From Geobacteraceae bacterium GWC2_55_20 (GTDB lineage Bacteria > Desulfobacterota > Desulfuromonadia > Geobacterales > Pseudopelobacteraceae): a DNA stretch of 64,000 bases. A program made the translations under genes and the position numbers. How positions within the stretch are numbered: position 1 is the stretch's first letter; each line of letters begins with the position of its first letter. Location of the stretch: NCBI GenBank assembly GCA_001802125.1, contig MGZK01000149.1, forward strand, positions 24,046 through 88,045. Direction: 5' to 3'. Below the pieces are notes generated by a model. The model saw nothing but the letters and a program-made list of their open reading frames with translations, searched no databases and was not told the DNA's origin. Below, piece by piece: positions 46,818 to 55,244 of this stretch.

Positions 46818-48026
46818 TTATTTTGATTCAACAAATTGTCTCAGCATCTCCAGCGCATATTCCATATCCTCGACACCCACATCCTGATGAACACCGATGT
46901 GGATACCGTGCCCACCCATGTATTCCGCATTGGGAAACTGGCCCAGCTTATAACCAAGATAAGCAAACCCGGGGCACTGGGTCGGCATGGAAGCAAACAG
47001 GGTGCGTGTCTCGATGCCGTTCTGCTCCATGTGCCGGGTCAACTCGGCACGGGTGAAAGGAGCCCCTTCGTTGATGATGATCGGGATCGCGTGCGGGCCG
47101 ATCCGCTCATGCGACTCTTCCTTAATGGTTGACAGATATGGAGCGAAGCGGTCAAAGCGCTCAAGGACATGAATCAGGTTATCGTGCCGTTTTTTGAGGA
47201 TCTCATGGTAAACCTCCATGGCGCCGATACCTATGGCTGCTTCCAGTTCGTTCATTTTGCAGGAGTAGCCGATGCGGTCGAAAGTGAAGCGGATATCCTC
47301 GCCACCTTCGCCGCGGAAGCGCTTGGCGCAGTAGGTAACCTCGTCTGTGTTCATGATGCAACGCTTGCAGGTGCAGTTTCTGCCATGGGAACGCAACGAA
47401 CGGAGAATTTCGCCGTACTGCTCGTTGTTAGTTGTGATAACGCCCCCTTCACCGGTGGTAATGATGTGGGCGACATAGGTGCTGAAGGCGGCCAGATCGC
47501 CCAGGCTGCCGGCCGGTTTCCCTTTATATAGGGCGCCATGAGCCTCGGCGGCGTCTTCCACAACCAGCAGGCCGTTTTTTTTGGCGATGGCATTGATGGT
47601 ATCCATTTCGGACGGTTTACCCATCAGGTGCACCGGCATGATGGCTCTGGTTTTAGGGGTGATGGCAGCTTCAATCTGGGCAGGGTCAATGTTTAGGGTT
47701 TCCCGCTCGATATCGACGAAGACAGGGGTAAAGCCGGCATGCAGCACGGCATTGCCGGTGGCCACGAAGGAGAGGGCCGGAACGATGATCTCGTCCCCGC
47801 GCTTGGCGCCGAAATCGTGCAGCACGGCCAGGGCCAGGATGTCGGCGTCTGTCCCGCTGCTTACGGCTATCGCTTCCTTTACCCCCAGCAATGCCGCGAA
47901 GCGGTCTTCGAACTCCCGCACCAACTTCCCGCAGGAGATGCGTTTGCTTTCCAACGCTTCGGCGATCAGGCGCTTGGCAGTGTCGGTGATGGTGATGGTG
48001 CCGAAAGGGATTGTTCGTTTCAGCAT
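46818..48026 (-). CDS. DegT-fold sugar 3-dehydrase (catalytic Lys replaced by His)
   Basis: The 402-residue protein has the DegT fold (VSSGTDADILALAV, GDEIIVPALSFVATGNAV, VVEDAAEAHGALYKGK). The usual Lys position reads FSTYVAHIITTGEGG, with His187. This His swap marks PMP-dependent dehydrases such as RfbH/E1 and ColD, which remove the C3 hydroxyl. A Cys cluster follows (CTCKRC at 218-223 and Cys233) and resembles, but does not exactly match, the iron-sulfur loop of E1. It is the last gene of a seven-gene coupled set. A role as aminotransferase is unlikely. If E1-like, it needs a reductase not seen here. Confidence 0.8.
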   Translation of the reverse strand: MLKRTIPFGTITITDTAKRLIAEALESKRISCGKLVREFEDRFAALLGVKEAIAVSSGTDADILALAVLHDFGAKRGDEIIVPALSFVATGNAVLHAGFTPVFVDIERETLNIDPAQIEAAITPKTRAIMPVHLMGKPSEMDTINAIAKKNGLLVVEDAAEAHGALYKGKPAGSLGDLAAFSTYVAHIITTGEGGVITTNNEQYGEILRSLRSHGRNCTCKRCIMNTDEVTYCAKRFRGEGGEDIRFTFDRIGYSCKMNELEAAIGIGAMEVYHEILKKRHDNLIHVLERFDRFAPYLSTIKEESHERIGPHAIPIIINEGAPFTRAELTRHMEQNGIETRTLFASMPTQCPGFAYLGYKLGQFPNAEYMGGHGIHIGVHQDVGVEDMEYALEMLRQFVESK

Positions 48027-48029
48027 GCT

Positions 48030-49502
48030 TCAGTCTCCAAGAAGTTTTCTTTTCAGTCTGGTGCTGCTCATTTCGACCAGATGTTCTCTTACTCTCACTC
48101 CGAATTTATTTTCGATCATGTTGAGGTAGTTCGGATTTGCGAAATAGCGGTGAAAGGCCTCATCCCTGAATTTAACGACCTCGGCCGCTGTCAGCGTGCG
48201 GGTCGGCAGAGGAAGCATGTCATAGCTGTGCTGTGAAAAACCACTCCAGGAAGTCGGCAAATCCCACCCTTGCTTAAGGGCAATATCGTAGAGTCCGGAG
48301 CCTGGGTAGGCCATGGCACAGTAGAAGTTGATGAACTCACAGTTGAGATCCATCGCCAGTTGCAGGGTTTCCTCCATGGTTTCCACGGTGTCGCCCGGCA
48401 GCCCGAAGATGAAGTTGCCGATGACCCTGATTCCGGCATCCTGGATAGAATGCACCACTGCTGATATATCCCGGTGCTGCATCCTCTTGTCGGCCCCATC
48501 GCGCACATCCGAGCTGGCCGACTCTATCCCAAGGGCCAGCCAGTTGATGCCGGCCCGTTTCATCCTGCCCAGATTCTCTGTCTTGACCGTGTCAACCCTG
48601 GCGTAGGCCCAGATATTCAGCTCCAGCTTACGGGCGATAATCCCGTAAACAATCGCCATGTAATGCTCTTCTTTGAATATGAAAAGCTCATCAACGATTT
48701 TGAGATTCCTGACGCCATATTTATCGGCCAGCAGAGTGATTTCATCAACCACCCGCTCCGGAGAGCGATAACGGATGCCCGGCTTGCCGAAGGGGGCATT
48801 GATGCAGCAGAAGACGCAATTGTACGGGCAGCCCAGACTGGTGTAGATGGCGCCGTAGGGGGAACGGTGATCCAGGTCGTCGAAGCAGTGCCAGTTGTGT
48901 GCCCGGTAGAGATGCATCGGCAGGAGATCCCAGGCCGCCATGGGCAGATAGCTGTCCAGGTTGCTGATCAAGGCGGCGCGTGGATTGGAGCAGACTTCGT
49001 CACCGCCCCGGTACCACAGCCCCGGGACACAGGTTAGATCCGGATCTGCCATAGCCAGCTCTTCCAGCAATGTTTTCAGACTTTCGGGCCCCTCCCCTTC
49101 GATGACGAAATCAACCGCTTCCTCACGCAGGGTGTGCTCTGGCAGCGCCGATGGGTGCAGGCCGGCCATGGCAACCTTCCCGATGCCCTGTGCCGAAAGA
49201 GCCCGGCAGATAGCTCCGGCAATCGTCATATTCTGGGTGGAGGCGGATGGTTGTGATCCGTAGACGACTACGCACGAGAGGAGCGGATTCAATCCTGCAA
49301 CCCGCCTGGCGGTCTCTTCAGGGGCAATATTCTCGGCATTGGAATCGATGATCGCCACGCGCATCCCTTGCCGGCGCAGACAGGCAGCCAGAACCGCCAC
49401 CCAGAAGGGGGGTTCGATGGCTGCCAGTTCGCCTCCCAGCCCCTGATAAACCTGGCGCCGGTCACCGGGATTGATCAGGACGATGTCTATATCGTGTATC
49501 AT
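48030..49502 (-). CDS. B12-binding-type radical SAM protein
   Basis: The 490-residue protein has an N-terminal cobalamin-type Rossmann region (IVLINPGDRR, VAIIDSNAENI, MAGLHPSALPEHTL) and a radical SAM core with SLGCPYNCVFC (Cys225, 229 and 232). No DxHxxG motif is seen, so B12 may bind base-off without a lower ligand. The start is set by an ATGA overlap with the transketolase gene. It lies between transketolase and the dehydrase genes, so it probably acts on the same sugar, for example in C-methylation or rearrangement. Confidence 0.82.
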   Translation of the reverse strand: MIHDIDIVLINPGDRRQVYQGLGGELAAIEPPFWVAVLAACLRRQGMRVAIIDSNAENIAPEETARRVAGLNPLLSCVVVYGSQPSASTQNMTIAGAICRALSAQGIGKVAMAGLHPSALPEHTLREEAVDFVIEGEGPESLKTLLEELAMADPDLTCVPGLWYRGGDEVCSNPRAALISNLDSYLPMAAWDLLPMHLYRAHNWHCFDDLDHRSPYGAIYTSLGCPYNCVFCCINAPFGKPGIRYRSPERVVDEITLLADKYGVRNLKIVDELFIFKEEHYMAIVYGIIARKLELNIWAYARVDTVKTENLGRMKRAGINWLALGIESASSDVRDGADKRMQHRDISAVVHSIQDAGIRVIGNFIFGLPGDTVETMEETLQLAMDLNCEFINFYCAMAYPGSGLYDIALKQGWDLPTSWSGFSQHSYDMLPLPTRTLTAAEVVKFRDEAFHRYFANPNYLNMIENKFGVRVREHLVEMSSTRLKRKLLGD

Positions 49503-50449
49503 GCCGCGCTTAAGCCGTCCACCAGGGTAATCACCGCTGTTTCGTCCATACCGTTGATGGCATGCAGGCGATCCCTGCTTCCCAGCTCGAAGCAATAGCG
49601 GTCATTAAAGCCAATCGGGTGCTGACGACAGCCGAGCCCATGTTCGCGGCAAACCTTGGTCACAAGGCTATCCAGCCCGCCGTTGTTGATGAAGCCCTCT
49701 TCCATGGTGATGACATGGCGATAGGGGGCAAGTGCAACGGCAAGGGCCGCTTCATCACACGGTTTCAGAGTGAACAGATCGATCAGCGCCACTTCCGGGC
49801 GTTCCTGGACGACCTTAAGCGCCCGGTGACTCATAAAGCCGGTACTGACAAGGCAGATGTCCGTGCCAGGAACAAGCTGAGCAAACCCCTTCTGAATGTC
49901 CACAGCAGAAGAATCGGCATAGAGAGCAGGAAGAGCCTTGCCGTCAAAACGGATATATTTCGGACCAACGGTGGCGCGGGTATGATCAACCAGAGCCGCA
50001 GCGGTCACCCAGTCTGATGGACAGTAGACCGACATATTTGGCAACAGCCGCATGATGGCCAGATCTTCTAGGCAGTGATGGGTCGGCCCGGAGACCACAT
50101 AGCTGACACCACCACCAAGGCCGAGCATGGTGACGTTGACCGGGCGGATCTGGGACGAGACCGCCAGGTTGACCCTGGCCTGTTCATAGGCCCGCATGGT
50201 GATGAAAGGCGCTATGGCGTAGGTGTAGACGCAAAAGCCTTCCAGGGCCAGTCCGGCGGCGACGTTGATCAGGTTCTGCTCGGCAATACCGACGTTGATG
50301 AACCGGTCGGGAAATTCCTCCCGCATGCGATCAAGAGCCGGGGCCCCCAGGTCAGCGGCCAGGAAGAAAATGCTGTTGTCCGCTGCCATGCGGTCGCAGA
50401 GGGTACCGATAAATGAGTCCCGCATGGTCATCATGGTTGGCGTACTCAT
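49499..50449 (-). CDS. Split transketolase, C-terminal subunit
   Basis: The 316-residue protein corresponds to the pyrimidine-binding and C-terminal domains: MRDSFIGTLCDRMAADNSIFFLAADLG, then FINVGIAEQNLINVAAGLALEG with the conserved Glu, and GPTHHCLEDLAIMR. Start MSTPTMMTM is set by ATGA overlap with the N-terminal subunit. Two-subunit transketolases transfer a two-carbon ketol unit. Beside a sugar dehydrase and heptose-activation genes this is probably a dedicated sugar-branching or chain-extending enzyme, not the pentose-pathway enzyme. Confidence 0.88.
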   Translation of the reverse strand: MSTPTMMTMRDSFIGTLCDRMAADNSIFFLAADLGAPALDRMREEFPDRFINVGIAEQNLINVAAGLALEGFCVYTYAIAPFITMRAYEQARVNLAVSSQIRPVNVTMLGLGGGVSYVVSGPTHHCLEDLAIMRLLPNMSVYCPSDWVTAAALVDHTRATVGPKYIRFDGKALPALYADSSAVDIQKGFAQLVPGTDICLVSTGFMSHRALKVVQERPEVALIDLFTLKPCDEAALAVALAPYRHVITMEEGFINNGGLDSLVTKVCREHGLGCRQHPIGFNDRYCFELGSRDRLHAINGMDETAVITLVDGLSAA

Positions 50450-51267
50450 TGAGCTCCCCCCATGGCGCGGTCTATTTCCGATGGTGTAAGAGTACGGATG
50501 TGACAGAGTGTATCCAGCTCCAGTTCGGGTACGCCTCTGCCCTTTACCGTGTCGGCGATCAAGACGGACGGCCGGCCGGTGGCTCCACGCTGTTTGAACG
50601 AGGTCAACGCTTCGCGGAGAGCCGGAATATCGTGCCCATCCACCCTCCGCGCTTCCCAGCCAAAGGCCTCGAAACGCCTGTCGAACGGCTCGACGGTCAT
50701 GATATTTTCGCAGCGATCCAGCATGCAGAGCTTGTTGTTGTCGATGATGACGGTCAGATTGTCGAGACGATGATGGGCAGCGAACATGACCCCTTCCCAC
50801 ATGGAGCCTTCACAGAATTCGCCGTCGCCGGCCACTACAAAAATATGACTCGGCGATCCTTTGCACTTGAGCCCCAGAGCCATGCCGCAGGCCACGCCGA
50901 TGCCATGCCCCAGCGAGCCGTTGATGGTCTCGTAACCGGGTATGATCGTGTCGGGGATACCTCCCAGAAAGGAGCCTTCCCGGCAGATTCCTTCCAGCTC
51001 GGACCTGTCGAAATATCCACGATCAGCCAGAATCGGGAAGAGACTGATGGAACCATGCCCTTTGCTGACGATCAGCCGGTCGCGCCCCTCCCAGCGGGGA
51101 TCCGCGCCATTATGCGCCAGCAAATCGCCATAATAGAGCGTGGTAAAGATTTCAACCGCAGAAAGAGACGAGGCCACGCGGGTCTCGGGAGCAAGCCTGT
51201 GCATCCGCAGGGTTTCCGCCCAGACCCATCCGGCTTTTGACAACAGTTCATCATTGGCCGTTTTCAC
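50446..51267 (-). CDS. Split transketolase, N-terminal (TPP-binding) subunit
   Basis: The 273-residue protein has the TPP and metal-binding pattern GDGEFCEGSMWEGVMFA ending in IDNNKLCM, plus SKGHGSISLFPIL and NGSLGHGIGVACGMALGLK. Together with the next gene it rebuilds a full transketolase. ATGA overlaps on both sides suggest strictly coupled synthesis with the sugar kinase upstream and the C-terminal subunit downstream. Confidence 0.9.
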   Translation of the reverse strand: MKTANDELLSKAGWVWAETLRMHRLAPETRVASSLSAVEIFTTLYYGDLLAHNGADPRWEGRDRLIVSKGHGSISLFPILADRGYFDRSELEGICREGSFLGGIPDTIIPGYETINGSLGHGIGVACGMALGLKCKGSPSHIFVVAGDGEFCEGSMWEGVMFAAHHRLDNLTVIIDNNKLCMLDRCENIMTVEPFDRRFEAFGWEARRVDGHDIPALREALTSFKQRGATGRPSVLIADTVKGRGVPELELDTLCHIRTLTPSEIDRAMGGAQ

Positions 51268-52337
51268 GCGCTTTCCCCCTCTACTTCAGCCAATTCCTTG
51301 AATCTGTTTATAACTCGTCCGTTGTGGTCGTCTTCCAGTTTGGAGTAGTCCTCTTCGTGCTGAAAATAGACTATCTGGCTGCCGGTATTGTCGATGCGAA
51401 ACGGCACATGGATCTGCGTCTTCAGGGCTTCGCGCACCTTTTTCTGGCGCTCCGGCGGAACAAACAGCAACATGAAGCCTCCTCCTCCGGCGCCGGTGAT
51501 CTTGCCGCCCAGCGCGCCTGCCTTGAGGGCCGCTTCGTACATGTCATCAACCTGGGCGTTGCTTACCCGTGAACTGAGTGAGCGTTTGGCCTGCCAGGCC
51601 TCGTGAAGCAATATGCCGAACTCATGAAAGTTGCCCCCCTTGCCGAGAATTGAAAGGGCTTCCTCCACCAGATCCTTCATGATGCGAAGTTGGCGCTTTT
51701 TGTCATCGATGTTGAGTACATAACTGTCGGCAACATCCGCCGCAGTTCTCTTGATGCCGGTATAAAACAGCATCAGGTGGTCATTAAAGTGATGAATGAC
51801 TTCGGAGCTCATTATAACCGGCCGAACCGCCACATCGCCATTTTGCATGAAACTGACATGGTTGAAGCCGCCATAGGCGGCCAGGGTCTGATCCTGGGAG
51901 CCGACCGTTTCCTTGATCATGTTCTGCTCGATGTGCAAACTCTCGGTTAGAAGCTGATGCTTGCTGGGCATAATCCCTTTCAGAGCGTACAGTGCGTTCA
52001 GCAATCCAACGGTGAAGGACGAACTGGAGCCCATACCACTTCGGGCGGGCAAATCTCCATCATGGTGGATTTCTATACCTCGCTCGACATTCAGAAACCT
52101 CAGGGTCTCACGTACAGAGGGGTGCTGTATTTCATCAATGCTCGATACGCTTTCTATCTTGGAGTAGACAATGCGGTTGCGGTGTTCGAAAAAGGGGGGA
52201 AGATACCGGCAGGTGATATAGCAATATTTATCGATGGCCGTGGCCAGAACAGCACCGCCGTGCTTGAGATACCAGCCGGGGTAGTCTGTGCCACCGCCGA
52301 AAAACGAGATACGGTAGGGGGTTCTGCTGATTATCAT
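51264..52337 (-). CDS. hddA: GHMP kinase, HddA-like sugar 1-kinase
   Basis: The 357-residue kinase has the HddA-type start IISRTPYRISFFGGGTDYPGW, the ATP loop LPARSGMGSSSSFTVGLLNAL, and the C-terminal GGKITGAGGGGFMLLFV. HddA phosphorylates D-glycero-D-manno-heptose 7-phosphate at the 1 position before activation to GDP-heptose. The neighbouring nucleotidyltransferase fits this route. Fucokinase-like or other sugar kinases are alternatives. It overlaps both neighbours by ATGA. Confidence 0.85.
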   Translation of the reverse strand: MIISRTPYRISFFGGGTDYPGWYLKHGGAVLATAIDKYCYITCRYLPPFFEHRNRIVYSKIESVSSIDEIQHPSVRETLRFLNVERGIEIHHDGDLPARSGMGSSSSFTVGLLNALYALKGIMPSKHQLLTESLHIEQNMIKETVGSQDQTLAAYGGFNHVSFMQNGDVAVRPVIMSSEVIHHFNDHLMLFYTGIKRTAADVADSYVLNIDDKKRQLRIMKDLVEEALSILGKGGNFHEFGILLHEAWQAKRSLSSRVSNAQVDDMYEAALKAGALGGKITGAGGGGFMLLFVPPERQKKVREALKTQIHVPFRIDNTGSQIVYFQHEEDYSKLEDDHNGRVINRFKELAEVEGESA

Positions 52338-53047
52338 GATTTTCCTTTTGTCAGTTCCGGAAAGAATGTTTGTGAACGCTGGTACTCCTCCGGAACTCCG
52401 ATATCAATGAATGATCCCGCACAATGATAGCCAAAGAGGCCTTTTGCAAGGAGAAGAGGAAAAACTTCACGTTCAAGAGAAACCTGGCGATCCGGTGCGA
52501 TCTTATGTACCAGATCCACAGGCAACAGGTAGATGCCGGCATTGATCCAGCCGGGGCCTGTTTGCCCTCCTTTTTCAATGAAGCTCTCCACAATTGAGTC
52601 ATTATTGGTAAGAACCGTTCCAAAACGGGCAACATCATCAACCCGCGCCAAGACCATTCCGGCGTAGACACCGCTTGCAGCCTGACTGGTGATAAAACCG
52701 GAAATATCGCAGTGACAATATGAATCCCCATTCAGCACCAGAAGCATCTCTCCGGACAATAAACCTGCGGCATTACGTAAGGCGCCACCGGTGCCAAGCG
52801 GGTTCTCTTCAGTGGAATAGGCCAGTTCCATGTCCCGGTATTCATTACCCAACTCACCCTGTACTGTGTCAGCCATGTATCCGGTACAGAGCACAACCCG
52901 TCGTATTCCGGATTCAGCCAACTGGTCCAGCAGATGTATCAGAAAAGGACGGCCTGCCACCAGAGCCATGACTTTGGGACGATCGCTCACAACCGAGCGG
53001 AGTCGCGTTCCAAGTCCACCGGATAGAATAACGGCACAATCAATCAT
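52334..53047 (-). CDS. hddC: Sugar-phosphate nucleotidyltransferase, HddC-like
   Basis: The 237-residue enzyme has the nucleotidyltransferase signature AVILSGGLGTRLRSVVSDRPKVM, and LVLNGDSYCH as the metal-binding site. It resembles HddC, which makes GDP-D-glycero-D-manno-heptose, and is coupled by ATGA to the HddA-like kinase. The nucleotide used cannot be read from sequence: a CDP- or other NDP-product would fit better with an E1-type dehydrase. Confidence 0.8.
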   Translation of the reverse strand: MIDCAVILSGGLGTRLRSVVSDRPKVMALVAGRPFLIHLLDQLAESGIRRVVLCTGYMADTVQGELGNEYRDMELAYSTEENPLGTGGALRNAAGLLSGEMLLVLNGDSYCHCDISGFITSQAASGVYAGMVLARVDDVARFGTVLTNNDSIVESFIEKGGQTGPGWINAGIYLLPVDLVHKIAPDRQVSLEREVFPLLLAKGLFGYHCAGSFIDIGVPEEYQRSQTFFPELTKGKS

Positions 53048-53050
53048 ATC

Positions 53051-53989
53051 TTAAATATTTTTGCCCGGCATCCGCCCCAGCAGCCGGTACCCTTTAATCA
53101 GCTCACGGATACCGTCATCCAGGGATCGCTTCGCCTCGAAACCGGCGTCGCGCAGGCGCCGATTGGATACGATGTAGTTCCGTTTGTCCGGATCGCTGCC
53201 CACTTCGGAGAAATGGAGGTAAAATTTGGGAATATGCTCCTTGATCTTGAGGGCAAGCTCTTCCTTGGACAGGTTGGCTTCATCTAGTCCTACATTGAAG
53301 GGACTGCCGATCATACCGGCCGGATTTTGGATGCAGTGGATAAAACAATCGGCAACATCCCGGATATGGACGTAGTTACGTTTGAAGTCCTTTTCGAAAA
53401 TGACCAGATAGCCGTCGAAAAATGCGGCATAGGTGAAATGATTCACCAGAAGATCCAGCCGGGGGCGGGGCGACATGCCGAATACAGTGGCCAGTCGCAG
53501 GGTTATCGAGTTGCCTGCCGACAAGACGATCTCCTCTGCCTCGACCTTGGTGCGACCGTAGAGCGAAATCGGATCGAGTGAGGATTCTTCGGTGCAGAAT
53601 ACGTCGCCGGTCTTGGTGCCGTAACCACTGTTGGTCGTCGGGTAAACGATCAACTGCTCTTTGCCACGCAGTTTGCAGAGCAATGAGATCGCATCGCGGT
53701 TGGTGGACGTCGCCATGTACGGATCAAGATCGCAGGCCGGAGCGCCCACGATGGCAGCCAAGGGGATAATGGCGTCGGCACCCTTGATTAGCGGTTTCAG
53801 TAGTGATTCGTCACGGGCATCCCCTCGTATGAAATCAAAGTCCGGATTGGCGCAGAGGTGATTCAGATTCTGCTCTCCGTAGATCAGCGAGTCAAGGGCG
53901 GTTACACGATACCCGGCATCCAGCAGATGCTCACACAGGATGGAACCGAGATAACCTGCACCGCCGGTCACCAGGATATTCTGCTTCAT
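53051..53989 (-). CDS. NAD-dependent SDR epimerase/dehydratase for a nucleotide sugar
   Basis: The 312-residue extended SDR starts ILVTGGAGYLGSILCEHLL and has YPTTNSGYG and the catalytic SLYGRTKVEAEE (Tyr/Lys). It also has FNVGLDEANLSKEELA typical of sugar-modifying members. First gene of the seven-gene coupled set; it probably dehydrates or epimerises the NDP-heptose made by the next two enzymes, generating a 4-keto sugar for the dehydrase. Confidence 0.85.
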   Translation of the reverse strand: MKQNILVTGGAGYLGSILCEHLLDAGYRVTALDSLIYGEQNLNHLCANPDFDFIRGDARDESLLKPLIKGADAIIPLAAIVGAPACDLDPYMATSTNRDAISLLCKLRGKEQLIVYPTTNSGYGTKTGDVFCTEESSLDPISLYGRTKVEAEEIVLSAGNSITLRLATVFGMSPRPRLDLLVNHFTYAAFFDGYLVIFEKDFKRNYVHIRDVADCFIHCIQNPAGMIGSPFNVGLDEANLSKEELALKIKEHIPKFYLHFSEVGSDPDKRNYIVSNRRLRDAGFEAKRSLDDGIRELIKGYRLLGRMPGKNI

Positions 53990-54083
53990 AGTTCTCTCCG
54001 GTACGATTTAATTGCGGTTAGGTGATGTGCAATTACAGCATTTCTGCAAATTGTTTTGCAGGATTGTAAGATCGTAGCTGCTT

Positions 54084-55232
54084 TTATTGTTCTATATCAA
54101 TTCCCGCTGTCACTTCTTTTTCCCATTGTCTCCGGTAGAATTCGAAATGCAGAGAATCAGGCGAATACATTAATGCTTTCTTTATGAGTAGTAATGCCTT
54201 TTCTCGATATCCGTTTTTGTGAAACTCACTTGCCATAAGAAAAAGTTCATCTGCCAAGGTATCAGATACAGATTGTGGTTTTATATAATCATACCAAGAA
54301 GGAAAAGCACAACTTTCAAACAGATGGCCGACTCCTTCGTCGTAGAGATTGACCTCGTAATCTTCAGAAAAAGAACTCTCTGCCAGTATATTCTCAAATA
54401 TACTGTTATATTTAAGCTTGACGTTCTCTGTGCACTTTCTATCTTTTATAACAATTGGAGACGTTTTCATCCGATTGTATTCATCAATAATGTCATCAAT
54501 CGTTGTTTTATGGTGGTGAGTAGTTAGGTTTGCAGCAAGATTTAATTTAGATTGCCTGTTTGTTCTGTTTCTTATTCTTCTGGTTATTGTTTCATCCAAG
54601 TCAAATAATTTCCAATGAGCTCCCTGCAGCATATCAACAGGGAAAACGCTCACATTATATTCCGCCATAATATCCGCATTTGCTGTAAGCCAAGCCATGG
54701 GCTTGCTATCAAACACCAATGTGTGATTACCAGGCCCCCAGACGACATCAAGTCCAGCCCTTACTACTACCGGCTTGACATAACAATTCGCAATTGCTGG
54801 GTCTCCATTGCGACGCTGCTGATAGACCGGTTTGGTTGCATCAAGCCTTGTATCGCTTTCGTGCTGATATATTTGCCATAATGTAGCGAAATAAAAATCT
54901 TTTCTTTTGTCAATAATATGTTCTTTTATTGAGTCATCCAACGTGTTGCAAAAGATAAATTCGTCGGAATCCACCACAATAACATAATCAGCACCAGGTA
55001 TTGACCGGTATTTCTCATTAATTTTCCTTGCTTTTATTACATCATCCATCATGTCAGGAAACTTGAAATGCTCTATTAATACATTAGGATAACCGGTTGC
55101 GATTGCTTCGGTGTTATCATCTGTATCCGCATCCAGCAGGATGTGTATTTTGTCTACCCATTTATAGTGATTCAAAAAGAACGGGGCCAGGAATTCTTCG
55201 TTATACCACATGGTAATCAACTCAATCTTCAT
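54084..55232 (-). CDS. GT2-like glycosyltransferase
   Basis: The 382-residue protein has a Glyco_tranf_2_4-like start (IELITMWYNEEFLAPFFLNHYKW), an IHILLDADTDDNTE stretch, and a DXD-type DYVIVVDSDEFIF motif. The C-terminal end (about 335-375) includes a short helical, TPR-like pair. No signal peptide. It lies 12 bases downstream of a radical SAM gene. Confidence 0.78.
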   Translation of the reverse strand: MKIELITMWYNEEFLAPFFLNHYKWVDKIHILLDADTDDNTEAIATGYPNVLIEHFKFPDMMDDVIKARKINEKYRSIPGADYVIVVDSDEFIFCNTLDDSIKEHIIDKRKDFYFATLWQIYQHESDTRLDATKPVYQQRRNGDPAIANCYVKPVVVRAGLDVVWGPGNHTLVFDSKPMAWLTANADIMAEYNVSVFPVDMLQGAHWKLFDLDETITRRIRNRTNRQSKLNLAANLTTHHHKTTIDDIIDEYNRMKTSPIVIKDRKCTENVKLKYNSIFENILAESSFSEDYEVNLYDEGVGHLFESCAFPSWYDYIKPQSVSDTLADELFLMASEFHKNGYREKALLLIKKALMYSPDSLHFEFYRRQWEKEVTAGIDIEQ

Positions 55233-55244
55233 TAAGAAACCCCT

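Noticed and set aside
49503..49595. 31-residue extension of the B12-type radical SAM protein at 48030
   Set aside because: The ATGA overlap with transketolase and the conserved start IDIVLINPGD support the shorter form.
50450..50800. 117-residue extension of the C-terminal transketolase subunit
   Set aside because: It lies in another frame of the N-terminal subunit gene; the ATGA start gives the normal family length.
54044..54061. Hairpin CTGCAAA/TTTGCAG in the gap after the SDR gene
   Set aside because: Seven-base stem without a T-run on either strand; too weak to call a terminator.
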